Assembly: GCA_035506215.1 (NCBI GenBank)
Contig: DATJPW010000219.1
Span: forward strand, 10,618 to 74,617
Length of the DNA stretch: 64,000 bases
Source: DATJPW01 sp035506215
Lineage (GTDB): Bacteria; Desulfobacterota; Desulfomonilia; Desulfomonilales; Desulfomonilaceae
Direction of reading: 5' to 3'
The translations under genes were made by a program, and so were the position numbers. The first letter of the stretch is position 1. Every line of letters begins with the position of its first letter. The notes beneath the pieces are model-generated. The model worked only from the letters and a program-made list of their open reading frames with translations. It had not been told where the DNA came from and did no database searches. This document shows, in pieces, positions 9,423 through 18,242 of this stretch.

Positions 9423-11375
9423 TCAGTTTCTCACACCCCTGAGGAATGAAACACTCAGCGTCCTGGAAACGGGGCGCCGCTCCAACATCGCCCGCGCACT
9501 GTTGGCGATCCCTTCCGGGAACAATCCAAGTTCCTCAAGAAGTTCTGATCTGGTCCCATGTTCTACGAAGGTATCCGGAATGCCCAAACGAGTGGTAAGG
9601 ACTTCTTCCAAGCCTTCTTCTGAAAAAAGCTCCAATATACTGCTGCCGAAACCGCCTGCCAGCATACCCTCCTCTACGGTAAGCACCCTTCCGGCGGCAG
9701 TGGCCTTTTCAATAATGAGGTCGCGGTCCAAGGGTTTGACAAACCGGGCATCCAACACGCCCACGGCGATTCCTTCTTGCGCAAGGATGTGAGCTGCGTC
9801 AAGAGAGGGGCCGACCATGGAACCGACTGCAAGTATCAGCAGATCGTTTCCCTCGGCCAACATTCGCGCCTTTCCTATCGGCAGGATCGCCGGATTCCTC
9901 TTCATGAGAACGCCGCGGCCGTGGTCCCTGGGATAACGGATCGCACAAGGACCGTCAAGCGCCAGTGCGGTTGCCAGCATGTCGGCCAGTTCGTCTTCAT
10001 CGGAGGGGGCCATAACGGTGAGATTAGGGATAGACCTCGAAAAGGCTATATCGAAAGCCCCGTGATGTGTGGGACCATCTTCTCCCACCAGGCCTGCTCG
10101 GTCCATCGCGAATACTACGGGAAACTTCTGCATGCACACGTCGTGGATGAGATGATCATATCCTCTCTGAACAAACGTTGAATAGATGGCCACAACCGGT
10201 CTGTAGCCTTCTCGGGCCAGGCCTGCGGCAAATACTATTCCGTGCTGCTCGGCTATCCCTACGTCGAAAAAACGGCCTGGAAACAGGCGAGCGAATTCGG
10301 CCAGGCCGGTGCCACATTCCATAGCTGCCGTCACTGCCACCACCTTAGAATCCTGCTGTGCCAGCTTCACCATAGTGTTGCCGAAAACACTGGTGTACGT
10401 GGGCGCCCCTTCCGGCTCATCGATTTGACCGGTGCCTTTGTTAAATGGACCAACCCCGTGAAAGCGGGCGGGGTCTTGCTCAGCGACGCAATACCCTTTT
10501 CCCTTGCAGGTCAACGTGTGAATCAGCACTGGCTGCCTAAATCGCTTCACATTATTTAGTGTTTCTATGAGATGCTTGAGCTGGTGGCCGTCGATCGGGC
10601 CAACGTAAGTAAAACCCAAATCCTCAAATAGTCGTCCCGGTGTTATGAAGCCCTTCAGGGCATCTTCGAATTGCTTCGCCATCCCGTACATGGACCTTCC
10701 CATGCTTCCAGGCAGGTTCCGCAACAGGCTCTTCACTTCTTCACGGAACCGCGTGACAAGCTGCCCGGTCATGATTCGGTTCAGGTACGCCGCCATGGCC
10801 CCCACATTGTGGGAGATAGACATTTCGTTGTCATTGAGGATTATTATCAGGTCTTTTTCTGCTGCGCCTGTTTGATTGAGACCTTCATATGAGACGCCAC
10901 AAGTCAAAGATCCGTCACCCACGACCGCTATGACTTTGTGGTCAGATCCATCAAAACATCTTGCTTGGGCAAGACCGGCTGCCACACTGATGGCATTTCC
11001 GGAATGCCCCATGTCGAAGACGTCGTACGGGCTCTCTTCTCTTTTGGGAAAACCGGATATACCGCCTCTGCTCCGCAAGGTGTGAAATAGCTCTCGTCTG
11101 TCGGTCAGTATCTTGTACGCATAAGCCTGATGGCCTACGTCAAAAACTATGCGGTCCTTCGGAGGGGAGAAAACTTTCAGCAGTGCAATCGTAAGCTCGA
11201 CAACCCCGAGGCTTGAGGCCAAATGGCCTCCTTTCACGGAGACAGTATCAATGATCAGCTCGCGGACCTCTCCAGCCAACTGCCTCAAATCTTCGACAGA
11301 TAGCTGTTTTATGTCTTCGGGTAATTGAAGGGTCTCAAGAATCGAGTTCAAATTCTGTCCGTTCAATTCATTCAT
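9423..11375 (-). CDS. dxs: 1-deoxy-D-xylulose-5-phosphate synthase
   Basis: This 650-residue thiamine-diphosphate enzyme condenses pyruvate and glyceraldehyde-3-phosphate, the first step of the MEP isoprenoid pathway. It shows HLASSLGVVELT near the N-terminus, the cofactor-binding GDGSLTCG..N..NDNEMSIS segment, the transketolase pyrimidine domain with GIAEQHG, and the C-terminal domain with SMVGPSLDAA and VEEGMLAGGFGSS. Length is typical. It follows ispA by 14 bases in a minus-strand operon with xseB, a common bacterial arrangement that feeds prenyl diphosphate synthesis. Confidence 0.97.
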   Translation of the reverse strand: MNELNGQNLNSILETLQLPEDIKQLSVEDLRQLAGEVRELIIDTVSVKGGHLASSLGVVELTIALLKVFSPPKDRIVFDVGHQAYAYKILTDRRELFHTLRSRGGISGFPKREESPYDVFDMGHSGNAISVAAGLAQARCFDGSDHKVIAVVGDGSLTCGVSYEGLNQTGAAEKDLIIILNDNEMSISHNVGAMAAYLNRIMTGQLVTRFREEVKSLLRNLPGSMGRSMYGMAKQFEDALKGFITPGRLFEDLGFTYVGPIDGHQLKHLIETLNNVKRFRQPVLIHTLTCKGKGYCVAEQDPARFHGVGPFNKGTGQIDEPEGAPTYTSVFGNTMVKLAQQDSKVVAVTAAMECGTGLAEFARLFPGRFFDVGIAEQHGIVFAAGLAREGYRPVVAIYSTFVQRGYDHLIHDVCMQKFPVVFAMDRAGLVGEDGPTHHGAFDIAFSRSIPNLTVMAPSDEDELADMLATALALDGPCAIRYPRDHGRGVLMKRNPAILPIGKARMLAEGNDLLILAVGSMVGPSLDAAHILAQEGIAVGVLDARFVKPLDRDLIIEKATAAGRVLTVEEGMLAGGFGSSILELFSEEGLEEVLTTRLGIPDTFVEHGTRSELLEELGLFPEGIANSARAMLERRPVSRTLSVSFLRGVRN

Positions 11376-11389
11376 TCGCTTTCTAAGGA

Positions 11390-12280
11390 TCAGCTTGTGC
11401 GTTCGCCTATATATTTTCCGATGAGAGCAAGCGGCTCGGCTCTGTCGCCAAGAGGCTCGATTACGCCCAAGGCTGAGTCGAGAAGTCTGTCCATCATCTC
11501 TTCGGTCTTTTCTTTCCCCAAAAGAGTAGGATACGTCGGTTTACCACGAAGTTGGTCTTTTTTTACCGCCTTCCCCAATTTTTTCGGATCTCCTTCCAGG
11601 TCCAGCAGATCATCCCTGATCTGAAACACCATCCCCAGAAGCTCGCCATAACGACCCAAAATTTCAATCTGTCTGGAATCTCCGCCCGCCAGCACTGCCC
11701 CGCTGGTCAGTGAGACTCGAATCAGGGCCGCTGTCTTTGTCCTGACTATGAAATCCACAGTCGGTTCATCTACTTGTTTTCCCTCATTCAAAATATCCAT
11801 TGCCTGGCCGGCAACCAATTTCCTTGGCCCTGCGGCCATAGACAAGTCTCGAATCACGGTCAGCAGCCTCTCCGGCCTGTACAGTCGGACAGCCCAAGGA
11901 GAGCTGAGGATTTCAAAAGCAAACGTTAACAGCGCATCCCCGGCCAGGATCGCAATGGCTTCCCCGAAGACCTTATGGACAGTGGGCTTCCCTCGCCTCA
12001 GGTCATCATCATCCATGGCAGGCAGGTCATCATGGATTAGGGAATACGTGTGAATGCATTCAAGCGCCGCGGCGAAAGGCAAGATGTCTTCCGCGTTACC
12101 TCCCACGACCTCCGCCGAAGTCATGGCCAGTATCGGCCGTATTCTCTTTCCACCGGCGAAGACACTGTAGCGCATGGCCTTATGCAAAGGAGCGATCTCA
12201 TTATCTTCTTTGGGGAGTAGCTCGTCAAGGGTCTTGTCGACCGTCCGACGACTCCGGGCCAAGTATCCTTCCAGATCCAT
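11390..12280 (-). CDS. ispA: Polyprenyl (farnesyl/geranylgeranyl) diphosphate synthase
   Basis: The 296-residue all-helical prenyltransferase has both aspartate-rich motifs: the first in YSLIHDDLPAMDDDDLRRG and the second in QIRDDLLDLEGD. The spacing of four residues between paired aspartates (DDLPAMDD) is typical of bacterial FPP/GGPP synthases. It elongates DMAPP with IPP for quinone and undecaprenyl lipids. It lies 9 bases after xseB and 14 bases before dxs. Chain length (C15 or C20) cannot be fixed from the sequence by eye. Confidence 0.95.
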   Translation of the reverse strand: MDLEGYLARSRRTVDKTLDELLPKEDNEIAPLHKAMRYSVFAGGKRIRPILAMTSAEVVGGNAEDILPFAAALECIHTYSLIHDDLPAMDDDDLRRGKPTVHKVFGEAIAILAGDALLTFAFEILSSPWAVRLYRPERLLTVIRDLSMAAGPRKLVAGQAMDILNEGKQVDEPTVDFIVRTKTAALIRVSLTSGAVLAGGDSRQIEILGRYGELLGMVFQIRDDLLDLEGDPKKLGKAVKKDQLRGKPTYPTLLGKEKTEEMMDRLLDSALGVIEPLGDRAEPLALIGKYIGERTS

Positions 12281-12289
12281 AATCAGACC

Positions 12290-12532
12290 CTATTCCTCTT
12301 CCCGGCCGAACGGCGCCCTGTCCATGCCCGCCAGCAGTTCTTCCACGCGGCCTTCCGAACGGTTAAGTATCTCGAGCAGATGTTTTGACAGACCAATACC
12401 CTCTTCGAACAATTTCAGACTCTCATCAAGCCCGAGTCCGCCATGTTCCATTTTTTCTACTATGGACCGCAATTTCTCAAGCTGCTCATCGAAATTCGAG
12501 GCCCCCCTGTCAATTTCTTTGGCTTTTTTCAT
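12290..12532 (-). CDS. xseB: Exodeoxyribonuclease VII small subunit
   Basis: The 80-residue protein carries the XseB signature FDEQLEKLRSIVEKME followed by LGLDESLKLFEEGIGL. XseB associates with XseA to form the single-strand exonuclease VII. The start at 12532 (Met-Lys-Lys-Ala) is preferred because GAGGG lies about eight bases upstream and the length then matches the family; an in-frame ATG at 12556 lacks a ribosome-binding site. xseA is not in the window. The gene precedes ispA and dxs in the usual order. Confidence 0.92.
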   Translation of the reverse strand: MKKAKEIDRGASNFDEQLEKLRSIVEKMEHGGLGLDESLKLFEEGIGLSKHLLEILNRSEGRVEELLAGMDRAPFGREEE

Positions 12533-12621
12533 GGAAGCTACCCTCAAACGCTTCATTGTGGACGAGAGCCCACCCGCCTTTTGGGGCGCGGACTCGCCTT
12601 GCGATTTGGAGCCTGAATTCT

Positions 12622-13146
12622 CTACGGAACAAGTTCGCTCAGTTCCCTCTTCGCCGCGGCGAATCCGGGATCCACGCTCTTCGCCCTTTCAAAACAGGAC
12701 CTAGCCTGGTCCGTACGCATGAAGAACCTCTTCTGGATATAGCCCTCAAGATAATAACCTTCAGCTAATCTCTGTGGAATAGTCTCCGGAAGCCGCTCTC
12801 TCAGCTTGTTGGCAGACTGAATGTCTTGAAGGGCGGTCTTTACGTAATGCGCTGAAAAATTCTGGTGGAGCCTACCCTTAATCTTGGTTTCTGCCAGTGT
12901 GAACAGCACATCGGCATAGACGGCTGTCTGTGGCGGTCGGTTTGTTTCTAATATGTCCCTGGCCTCTTCCAAGAGATCGAGGGCCTCCAGATACTGCCCT
13001 TTCTGGACAAGTTCTTGACCCGTCTTGAGCAGCCTCTCGCTCGTTACCGGGATGGTATCGTCGGCGTAGATTACCATCGGCAGCAGGACAATAGCCGCGA
13101 CAAAGATCTGCCGGTAGATGTTGGATTCTCGGGAGAGCCTTATCAT
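12622..13146 (-). CDS. Secreted TPR-repeat protein of unknown function
   Basis: The 174-residue protein has an N-terminal signal or anchor segment (about residues 11-27, ending near VIYADD). Helical repeats resembling TPRs follow (TGQELVQKGQYLEALDLLEEA and the C-terminal QARSCFERAKSVDPGFAAAKRE). It is probably periplasmic. It lies between the VWA-OmpA gene and xseB on the same strand, with gaps of roughly 200 and 90 bases, so operon membership is uncertain. No enzyme motif is visible. Confidence 0.75.
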   Translation of the reverse strand: MIRLSRESNIYRQIFVAAIVLLPMVIYADDTIPVTSERLLKTGQELVQKGQYLEALDLLEEARDILETNRPPQTAVYADVLFTLAETKIKGRLHQNFSAHYVKTALQDIQSANKLRERLPETIPQRLAEGYYLEGYIQKRFFMRTDQARSCFERAKSVDPGFAAAKRELSELVP

Positions 13147-13343
13147 CTTTCGGAAACACTAAAGTTATTCGTGTTCATAATAAAACAGGCCGGAACAATT
13201 GTGAAGACTCTCTGTGGCATGCGCGTGAAACGATTACACGGCTCGCTGCGGTCTCTCGGTTTGTTCTCCTCGTACAGAAAGCGACGCAGTCAACCGAGCA
13301 GGGTCAATTCTTCCGAAGCGATGCGTCGGTAGCCAACCGTAAC

Positions 13344-14411
13344 TTAATAAGAAATTTCGAATTCTACCCTGCGCGCCCCGGACTGCACAGGTGCAACAGA
13401 GCTTTGTGGCGACATCTGTGTTGGTCCATGTGCAAGAATCCCGATTTGCGATGAAGGAATGTGATGGGTACCGATCAAATACTGGGCCACAGCTTCAGCT
13501 CGCTTGCGGGAAAGTTTGAGATTAAATTCCGGGTTGCCCTTCGGATCGGAAAACCCGTGAAGCACTACTCGGGCCGATGGGTTTCGCAGCAAGATTTGCG
13601 CGACTGCATTAAGATTTTGCAGGTTCGTCGCGTCGACGACCGGGTCTCTTGATCTTACTGAAAAACCTTTCGAATCAAATACCACCGGACCGACTGCCTG
13701 CCCAGTCTGACTCGATCCCTGCTGGGTCGGACCAGCGCAGGGCATAACCAGATTCTTCTTCATCCACGCATGCCACATCGCTGATGACTTGACATCCTCC
13801 AGTCGATTGTAAGTACCTCGACCTCTCTCCGCAATGGCTCTGAGGAAAAAATTTCCTTCCGGAGCGTTCCCTATCTGAAAAGTGTGAATCTCCAGATCGG
13901 GATTGTTCCGGCACATCTGCTCGGCCACCTTTACCGGTTCCGCGTTGCAGGATTCAATTCCACCGCCAATCAAGAGAATGACGCTCTTTCCCTCAACTGA
14001 AGCCACCTCGTCACCCGAGGCTCTGAGTCCGGCCGAAAGGGAGCTGACTCCATAAGAGACGGTCTTGGGAAACGCATTCAAAAATCGTTCCGGGTCCCAG
14101 GGCTGAATGGCGAGTATGCTCTCCGTGTTTTCGCAGCCTAGTCCAACTTTGAGGCCGTAATGTCGCACCCCCACATTAAAAAATCCGTCGGCCGTCAGCG
14201 GCATGGCCTGCACGAAAAGATCCATCTGTTGTAGAAAAAATTCCCATCGAGACTTCTCTTTCATGAAACCCGAGGCATCGAAGAGCACAAGAATGTTGGG
14301 AATCCTTTTGCAATCATCCGCGGCGGCCATACCCGAGAAAGATGATATGAGCACCACAGCCAAGCACGCAGTCAATAGTTGGTTAAGCCGACCCCTCGAA
14401 CAGGGTAGCAT
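13344..14411 (-). CDS. Secreted von Willebrand A domain protein with C-terminal OmpA domain
   Basis: The 355-residue protein has a signal peptide (LLTACLAVVLISS..MAAADD, cleaved near residue 31), a VWA domain at about residues 38-220 beginning NILVLFDASGF, and an OmpA-like peptidoglycan-binding domain at about 250-355 with the ligand-binding signatures HGFSDPKGNPEFN and LSRKRAEAV. The MIDAS motif is degenerate (DASGF where DxSxS is usual), so metal-dependent adhesion may be lost. It probably tethers a periplasmic VWA module to the cell wall. GGAGGT lies five bases before the ATG, and a good promoter lies upstream. Confidence 0.88.
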   Translation of the reverse strand: MLPCSRGRLNQLLTACLAVVLISSFSGMAAADDCKRIPNILVLFDASGFMKEKSRWEFFLQQMDLFVQAMPLTADGFFNVGVRHYGLKVGLGCENTESILAIQPWDPERFLNAFPKTVSYGVSSLSAGLRASGDEVASVEGKSVILLIGGGIESCNAEPVKVAEQMCRNNPDLEIHTFQIGNAPEGNFFLRAIAERGRGTYNRLEDVKSSAMWHAWMKKNLVMPCAGPTQQGSSQTGQAVGPVVFDSKGFSVRSRDPVVDATNLQNLNAVAQILLRNPSARVVLHGFSDPKGNPEFNLKLSRKRAEAVAQYLIGTHHIPSSQIGILAHGPTQMSPQSSVAPVQSGARRVEFEISY

Positions 14412-14468
14412 AACGGACCTCCATCAATTAGACCACCGCCCAGCACAAAGAGCTGGACGGTTCGCCAG

Positions 14469-14497
14469 GAATTAGCAGAGCATAGGAATATTGTCAA
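14469..14497 (-). promoter_or_regulatory. Sigma-70-type promoter of the VWA-OmpA gene
   Basis: On the minus strand a perfect TTGACA (-35, plus coordinates 14497-14492) is followed after 17 bases by TAATTC (-10, 14474-14469). The inferred transcript starts about 50 bases upstream of the VWA-OmpA start codon. A run of AT-rich sequence upstream could serve as an UP element. Confidence 0.6.
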
Positions 14498-14790
14498 GAA
14501 TTATAATATAATATCTCTTTATTGACGGACTGCCTGAGTCGGACTTAGAGACACCTCGTTCGTTGAAAAAGAATCCGAGAATCCCCTGATATCGCGTTTA
14601 TAAAAGGGGGAATAAGGGGATTTTGGTGCTATAGTGAAAGTATCTGTTCACTTTCGCGGGGATTATTGGCCTCTGGCATAGCGAGGGATGAAATCCCGGG
14701 TTGCCGGTGAAACTTGCTTGAGCCGGGCGAGCCACTCAGTCCATATTCCATTTTCTAAAGGCCGCTGAGCCGGCACTGATCACTGATCGA
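14498..14790. other. Intergenic region with a dispersed C-rich repeat
   Basis: The 379-base gap between divergent genes (14412-14790) holds the promoter described above and, at 14601-14626, a stretch whose reverse complement reads CCAAAATCCCC..CCCCCTTTTA. A similar stretch occurs at 46843-46865. An AATCCCCT/AGGGGATT inverted pair (about 14579-14622) surrounds it. No gene is supported. Confidence 0.5.
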
Positions 14791-15324
14791 ATGGCCCAGG
14801 CTGTGATATCTCAAGCGAACACAAATCATGATAATTCACCGGATCACGGTTTTCAGACTGAGCGACAGACCTTTTCAAGGCGAGGTAGGGTCGAACATTT
14901 GTGGATACTTGCCTTAGCGCTCACAGCGATCATTGGCGCCTTGGCATTGGACATTTCTCCGGAAGGCAAGCTTCTTTACACTTCAGACTATTGCGATTTT
15001 CGGATCCAATTGCCCGAGATTTGCATGAGTCGACGGATCTTTGGGATTTCATGCCCCGGATGCGGGCTCACCCACAGCTTCGTGGCGATGGTCCATGGTG
15101 ACATGGCTTCCGCCATCCAGGCCAATCCCATGGGGCCGATACTCTTTGCTTTGTGTTGGCTTCAAATTCCGTATCGCATTCTTCTGTACTTGGGATATAG
15201 ATTGTCGGCGCTGAGTGACACCAACATGAGCAAATGTTCTGACCTCATAATCTGGCTGCTACTGGGAGGCTTTATCTTCACCTGGCTGTTCAGATTCGTT
15301 CTGGAAACCATACCGGCCCTCTAA
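14791..15324 (+). CDS. DUF2752 membrane protein
   Basis: The 177-residue protein contains the DUF2752 hallmark CPGCGLTHSFVAMVHGDMASA..NPMG and three hydrophobic segments (about residues 45-65, 105-130 and 148-170). The family is widespread in bacteria but has no settled function; the conserved Cys-Pro-Gly-Cys-Gly motif might bind metal or undergo redox chemistry. The N-terminal 40 residues are hydrophilic. It is followed 46 bases later by a lipase-like hydrolase gene in the same direction. Confidence 0.85.
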   Translation: MAQAVISQANTNHDNSPDHGFQTERQTFSRRGRVEHLWILALALTAIIGALALDISPEGKLLYTSDYCDFRIQLPEICMSRRIFGISCPGCGLTHSFVAMVHGDMASAIQANPMGPILFALCWLQIPYRILLYLGYRLSALSDTNMSKCSDLIIWLLLGGFIFTWLFRFVLETIPAL

Positions 15325-15370
15325 TATAAGCCAGATACGAACGCTTAAGGGTCCGGATGCCGGAGACTCA

Positions 15371-16507
15371 ATGCTGGAAACTCTGCTTTCCGTGTTCTTC
15401 TGGTTCGTTATCATAATCGGTGGAACAATCATTCTCGGTTTCTTTTGGCAATGGTTTTATGGTGCATCGACCAGCCAAGACGAAACAATCTACTTCAGGA
15501 CTGAAGATGGATGGAGGCTGGCGCTGCATAGATACTGCCTGCGGGATCACGCCGTTGGATTGCCCGTGGTCCTCTGCCACGGGCTGAGCGCGAATCGCTA
15601 CGTCTTCGAGATCCCCGGAGCGCCGTCTCTGGCAGACTTCTTGAGAAAGAACGGCCGCGATGTTTGGGTCGCGGAACTCCGAGGATCTGGGATGAGCGAA
15701 CGTCCGGGCTTCAGGCATTCGGACGTACCCTATTCATGGGACTTCGAGGACCACCTTCGACACGATGTGCCTGCCATCATAGATTGCGTCCTAACTCGTA
15801 CAGGCGCTTCCAGAGTCCATTGGGTGGGCCACAGCATGGGAGGATTGCTCATATTGGCCCACTTGGCCTCTCATTCGAATTCCCAGGTTGCATCGGCGAT
15901 TACGCTCGGATCTCATACTGACTTTTCGAGCATGGACTCCGGGATCTTTGAGCCTTTGCTGAAATTAAGGTGGCTTCTGAAGCGATTGCCCATTTCCCCA
16001 TTGCCATTCTTGGGAAAAATGTTCACACCGTTAGCTCCTTGGGTCCCTTCATTGCTCTTGGGGACCTTTAATCCGAACAACATCACCCCCACCGCAGCTC
16101 GAAAGATCGTGGCGCTGGCCGCTGAACCCCTGTCTCCCACCGAATTGTGGCTGGATTTTGGCCGATTCTTGGAAACCGGCGTATTCGGCCCGGAAAATGG
16201 AACGCCTTACCTCACTGGACTTAATAGATCCAACGTGCCGATTTTCCTCATGGGGGGCTCAAAGGATCGTATGGCTCCGCCCGAGGCAGTTAACGCCGAC
16301 TGCGAGGAAATCGAAAAATGCATGGAACGCAAGCATCTAATACTTGGTAAGAATTCGGGCTTTGTCGAGGACTATGGCCATATGGACCTACTGGTAGGCA
16401 TTCGCGCCATGACTGAGGTATTTCCGTCAATATTGGCGTGGTTGGAACGGCACGAAGACCCCGGACTAGAACAGGAAGAGAGTGAGTTGCCCGCGACTCC
16501 TGTTTAG
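15371..16507 (+). CDS. Alpha/beta-hydrolase, lipase-like, membrane-anchored
   Basis: The 378-residue protein has an N-terminal hydrophobic anchor (residues 5-27), an oxyanion-hole segment VLCHGLSANRYVFE, the nucleophile elbow GHSMGG, and late acid and histidine candidates (MGGSKDRMAPPEA and DYGHMDLLVG). The order resembles alpha/beta hydrolases of the acid-lipase type. The substrate is probably a lipid or ester but cannot be stated. It closely follows the DUF2752 gene. Confidence 0.85.
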   Translation: MLETLLSVFFWFVIIIGGTIILGFFWQWFYGASTSQDETIYFRTEDGWRLALHRYCLRDHAVGLPVVLCHGLSANRYVFEIPGAPSLADFLRKNGRDVWVAELRGSGMSERPGFRHSDVPYSWDFEDHLRHDVPAIIDCVLTRTGASRVHWVGHSMGGLLILAHLASHSNSQVASAITLGSHTDFSSMDSGIFEPLLKLRWLLKRLPISPLPFLGKMFTPLAPWVPSLLLGTFNPNNITPTAARKIVALAAEPLSPTELWLDFGRFLETGVFGPENGTPYLTGLNRSNVPIFLMGGSKDRMAPPEAVNADCEEIEKCMERKHLILGKNSGFVEDYGHMDLLVGIRAMTEVFPSILAWLERHEDPGLEQEESELPATPV

Positions 16508-16664
16508 CACTGTTTGCAGGGCCTCGAAAGCCTTGTTATGCGCAGACACGTGAGTCCCATAGCCGGCTGAGCGAGCAATGAGAGAACGTGAGTTGCTGAT
16601 TGCCCAAAATGCCGCCCACAGTCCCGTACTCGCCGTAATCCGTAGAAGGACTCATGGGTTTTGA

Positions 16665-16937
16665 CTATGGCACCGGGACTGGTACTCCGAGACACCCTCG
16701 AACCGTCCACTGAATCGGGACATCGGGTAAACCGAAACTATACGGAAAATAGCAGGTTGGACACGGCTCATAGCTCGTCCTCGAACACTGCGGAATCAGC
16801 CACAGATTGTACGGGTCCATAGGTTCCGCGGTAACAGCGTTCATGGGAGCGTATGGATTCAGGATGTCAGCGTTTGCCGAACCCACCGTTAGTAAAGCTA
16901 TGGTAAGCAGAGCGGCAACAATAAACGTATTTTTCAT
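16665..16937 (-). CDS. Small secreted Pro/Cys-containing protein
   Basis: The 90-residue product has a clean signal peptide (KNTFIVAALLTIALLTVGSANA, cleaved after Ala at about residue 23). The mature part is rich in proline and has four cysteines (PQCSRTSYEPCPTCYFPYSF and a later RGCLG). GGAGAT lies eight bases before the ATG. No family is recognised. It may be a periplasmic or surface protein stabilised by disulfides. It stands alone between convergent and divergent neighbours. Confidence 0.65.
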   Translation of the reverse strand: MKNTFIVAALLTIALLTVGSANADILNPYAPMNAVTAEPMDPYNLWLIPQCSRTSYEPCPTCYFPYSFGLPDVPIQWTVRGCLGVPVPVP

Positions 16938-17247
16938 CTGTCAAATCTCCGATCGGGGATTTCTGGTAAGAGTATAGCCATAACACGGCGTTATGTCAAT
17001 ATTTTGATGTGATCTTAAGCAAATATATAATTTTACAATAATTAACTTGATGTTGAGTGGGCTGTGTCTTGCGATCATGTCTCTAATTGTGTAGACTGAC
17101 ATATGTGGCGACGGCAAGGCGCTCAATAGTAGAAGCGATGTTACAAGGCGTCGTGCCATTCCGAAGCTCATACATTTTGCTTGACTTAAATTTTCTTGAA
17201 TCTATATTCTTTGAGTTTATGCTCGAAGACTTCGATACCGCCGTGAA
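16938..17247. other. AT-rich divergent promoter region with inverted repeat
   Basis: This 310-base gap lies between the small secreted protein and DUF177 genes. It holds a perfect six-base inverted repeat (CATAAC, five-base loop, GTTATG at 16979-16995) close to the minus-strand gene, and the plus-strand promoter listed separately. No coding frame is supported. Confidence 0.5.
17181..17208 (+). promoter_or_regulatory. Sigma-70-type promoter of the DUF177-rpmF-fab operon
   Basis: TTGACT (17181-17186) and TATATT (17203-17208) are separated by 16 bases, giving a predicted transcript start near 17215, about 33 bases before the DUF177 start codon. It probably drives DUF177-rpmF and much of the fatty-acid cluster. 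Confidence 0.6.
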
Positions 17248-17793
17248 ATGAAAATACGAATCGACGAAATACCGGAAGACGGTTTGCATCTGAGTTTCTC
17301 GGGAGACGAGGATTTTCTCTCCGATGGTGTCAAATCGATTTCCATGTCCGGAGATGTGAAAATAGATCCTCATCTGAGAGGCGACATACACATATTACAT
17401 AGCGGAGAAGATACGACGTTTGTCGGGACAGTCACTGGATTGATGCATCTGCGTTGCTCTCGATGCCTTGGTGAATTCAGTCTTCAAAAAGAGCTGACAC
17501 TGGATTTCAAACTCCGGAGCGGAGGACTTCCCGAGGAATTTCGGCAAGACGCCGATGAACAATCAAAAGACGTGCTGTATGTTGAAGGACAGGAGTTTGA
17601 TCCTGGGGAAATCATATTGCAGGAGTTTCTTCTCGAAATTCCCATGAAACCATTATGTCGGGAGGACTGTCCCGGACTTTGCCCCAGATGCGGAGCGTTG
17701 AAAGGCTCCACGGAATGTAGATGCGCTGATGAATCCTCGGGAGACCCGCGTTGGGAAGCTCTGGCCCGCCTGAAAAGGAAAACCGGACAATGA
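17248..17793 (+). CDS. YceD/DUF177 family protein
   Basis: The 181-residue protein has the DUF177 features: LRCSRCLGEF in the first half and the Cys-rich C-terminal motif CREDCPGLCPRCG..CRC, which probably binds zinc. DUF177 proteins are almost always encoded just upstream of rpmF, as here, and have been linked to 23S rRNA or ribosome metabolism. The gap to rpmF is 259 bases, longer than usual. Confidence 0.9.
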   Translation: MKIRIDEIPEDGLHLSFSGDEDFLSDGVKSISMSGDVKIDPHLRGDIHILHSGEDTTFVGTVTGLMHLRCSRCLGEFSLQKELTLDFKLRSGGLPEEFRQDADEQSKDVLYVEGQEFDPGEIILQEFLLEIPMKPLCREDCPGLCPRCGALKGSTECRCADESSGDPRWEALARLKRKTGQ

Positions 17794-18052
17794 CTCTCAG
17801 CGTGAGTGAAGAACTTGCTTTCAGTGACCGTCCGGTATGAAAGATGCAAATGGAAATGTTCACGGACCATAAAAACCGTCTGCGCTTTGCGATGAGGCGG
17901 TTTCCTGAAGCGAGCGCCCGCGAGTAATTCCAACAGTCCTTGATTTCGAGGGTTTTCCCGGCATCAACGATTTTACTGACATTCAACCGCGCACAAATCC
18001 GAATTTTGCGGTTGACTTTAAAAAATAAGAATCAATATCAAGAGGATGCACA

Positions 18053-18229
18053 ATGCCAGTACCAAAAAAGCGTGTTTCCCGTACCAGGAGAGACAAACGC
18101 AGGACCCATAAGAAATTGACGCCCGTCAACCTGGTGGCCTGTCCACAATGCTCCGAGCCCATGATGCCGCACAGAATCTGTCCTTCCTGCGGCTTTTATA
18201 AGAACAGGACCGTTGTTGAAACAGAGTAA
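18053..18229 (+). CDS. rpmF: 50S ribosomal protein L32
   Basis: The 58-residue protein starts MPVPKKRVSRTRRDKRRTHK, the unmistakable L32 N-terminus, and contains the four-cysteine zinc motif CPQC..CPSC. It is therefore the zinc-binding (C+) form of L32. AGAGGA precedes the ATG. In the preceding 259 bases a hairpin at about 17872-17902 (AACCGTCT pairing with AGGCGGTT) may be a leader structure or a terminator for the other strand. fabD follows 13 bases downstream. Confidence 0.97.
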   Translation: MPVPKKRVSRTRRDKRRTHKKLTPVNLVACPQCSEPMMPHRICPSCGFYKNRTVVETE

Positions 18230-18242
18230 CAATCTCGGAAAC

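Noticed and set aside
18011..18041. Separate promoter for rpmF (TTGACT..TATCAA)
   Set aside because: The predicted start would lie within or after the Shine-Dalgarno, so a functional promoter is unlikely.
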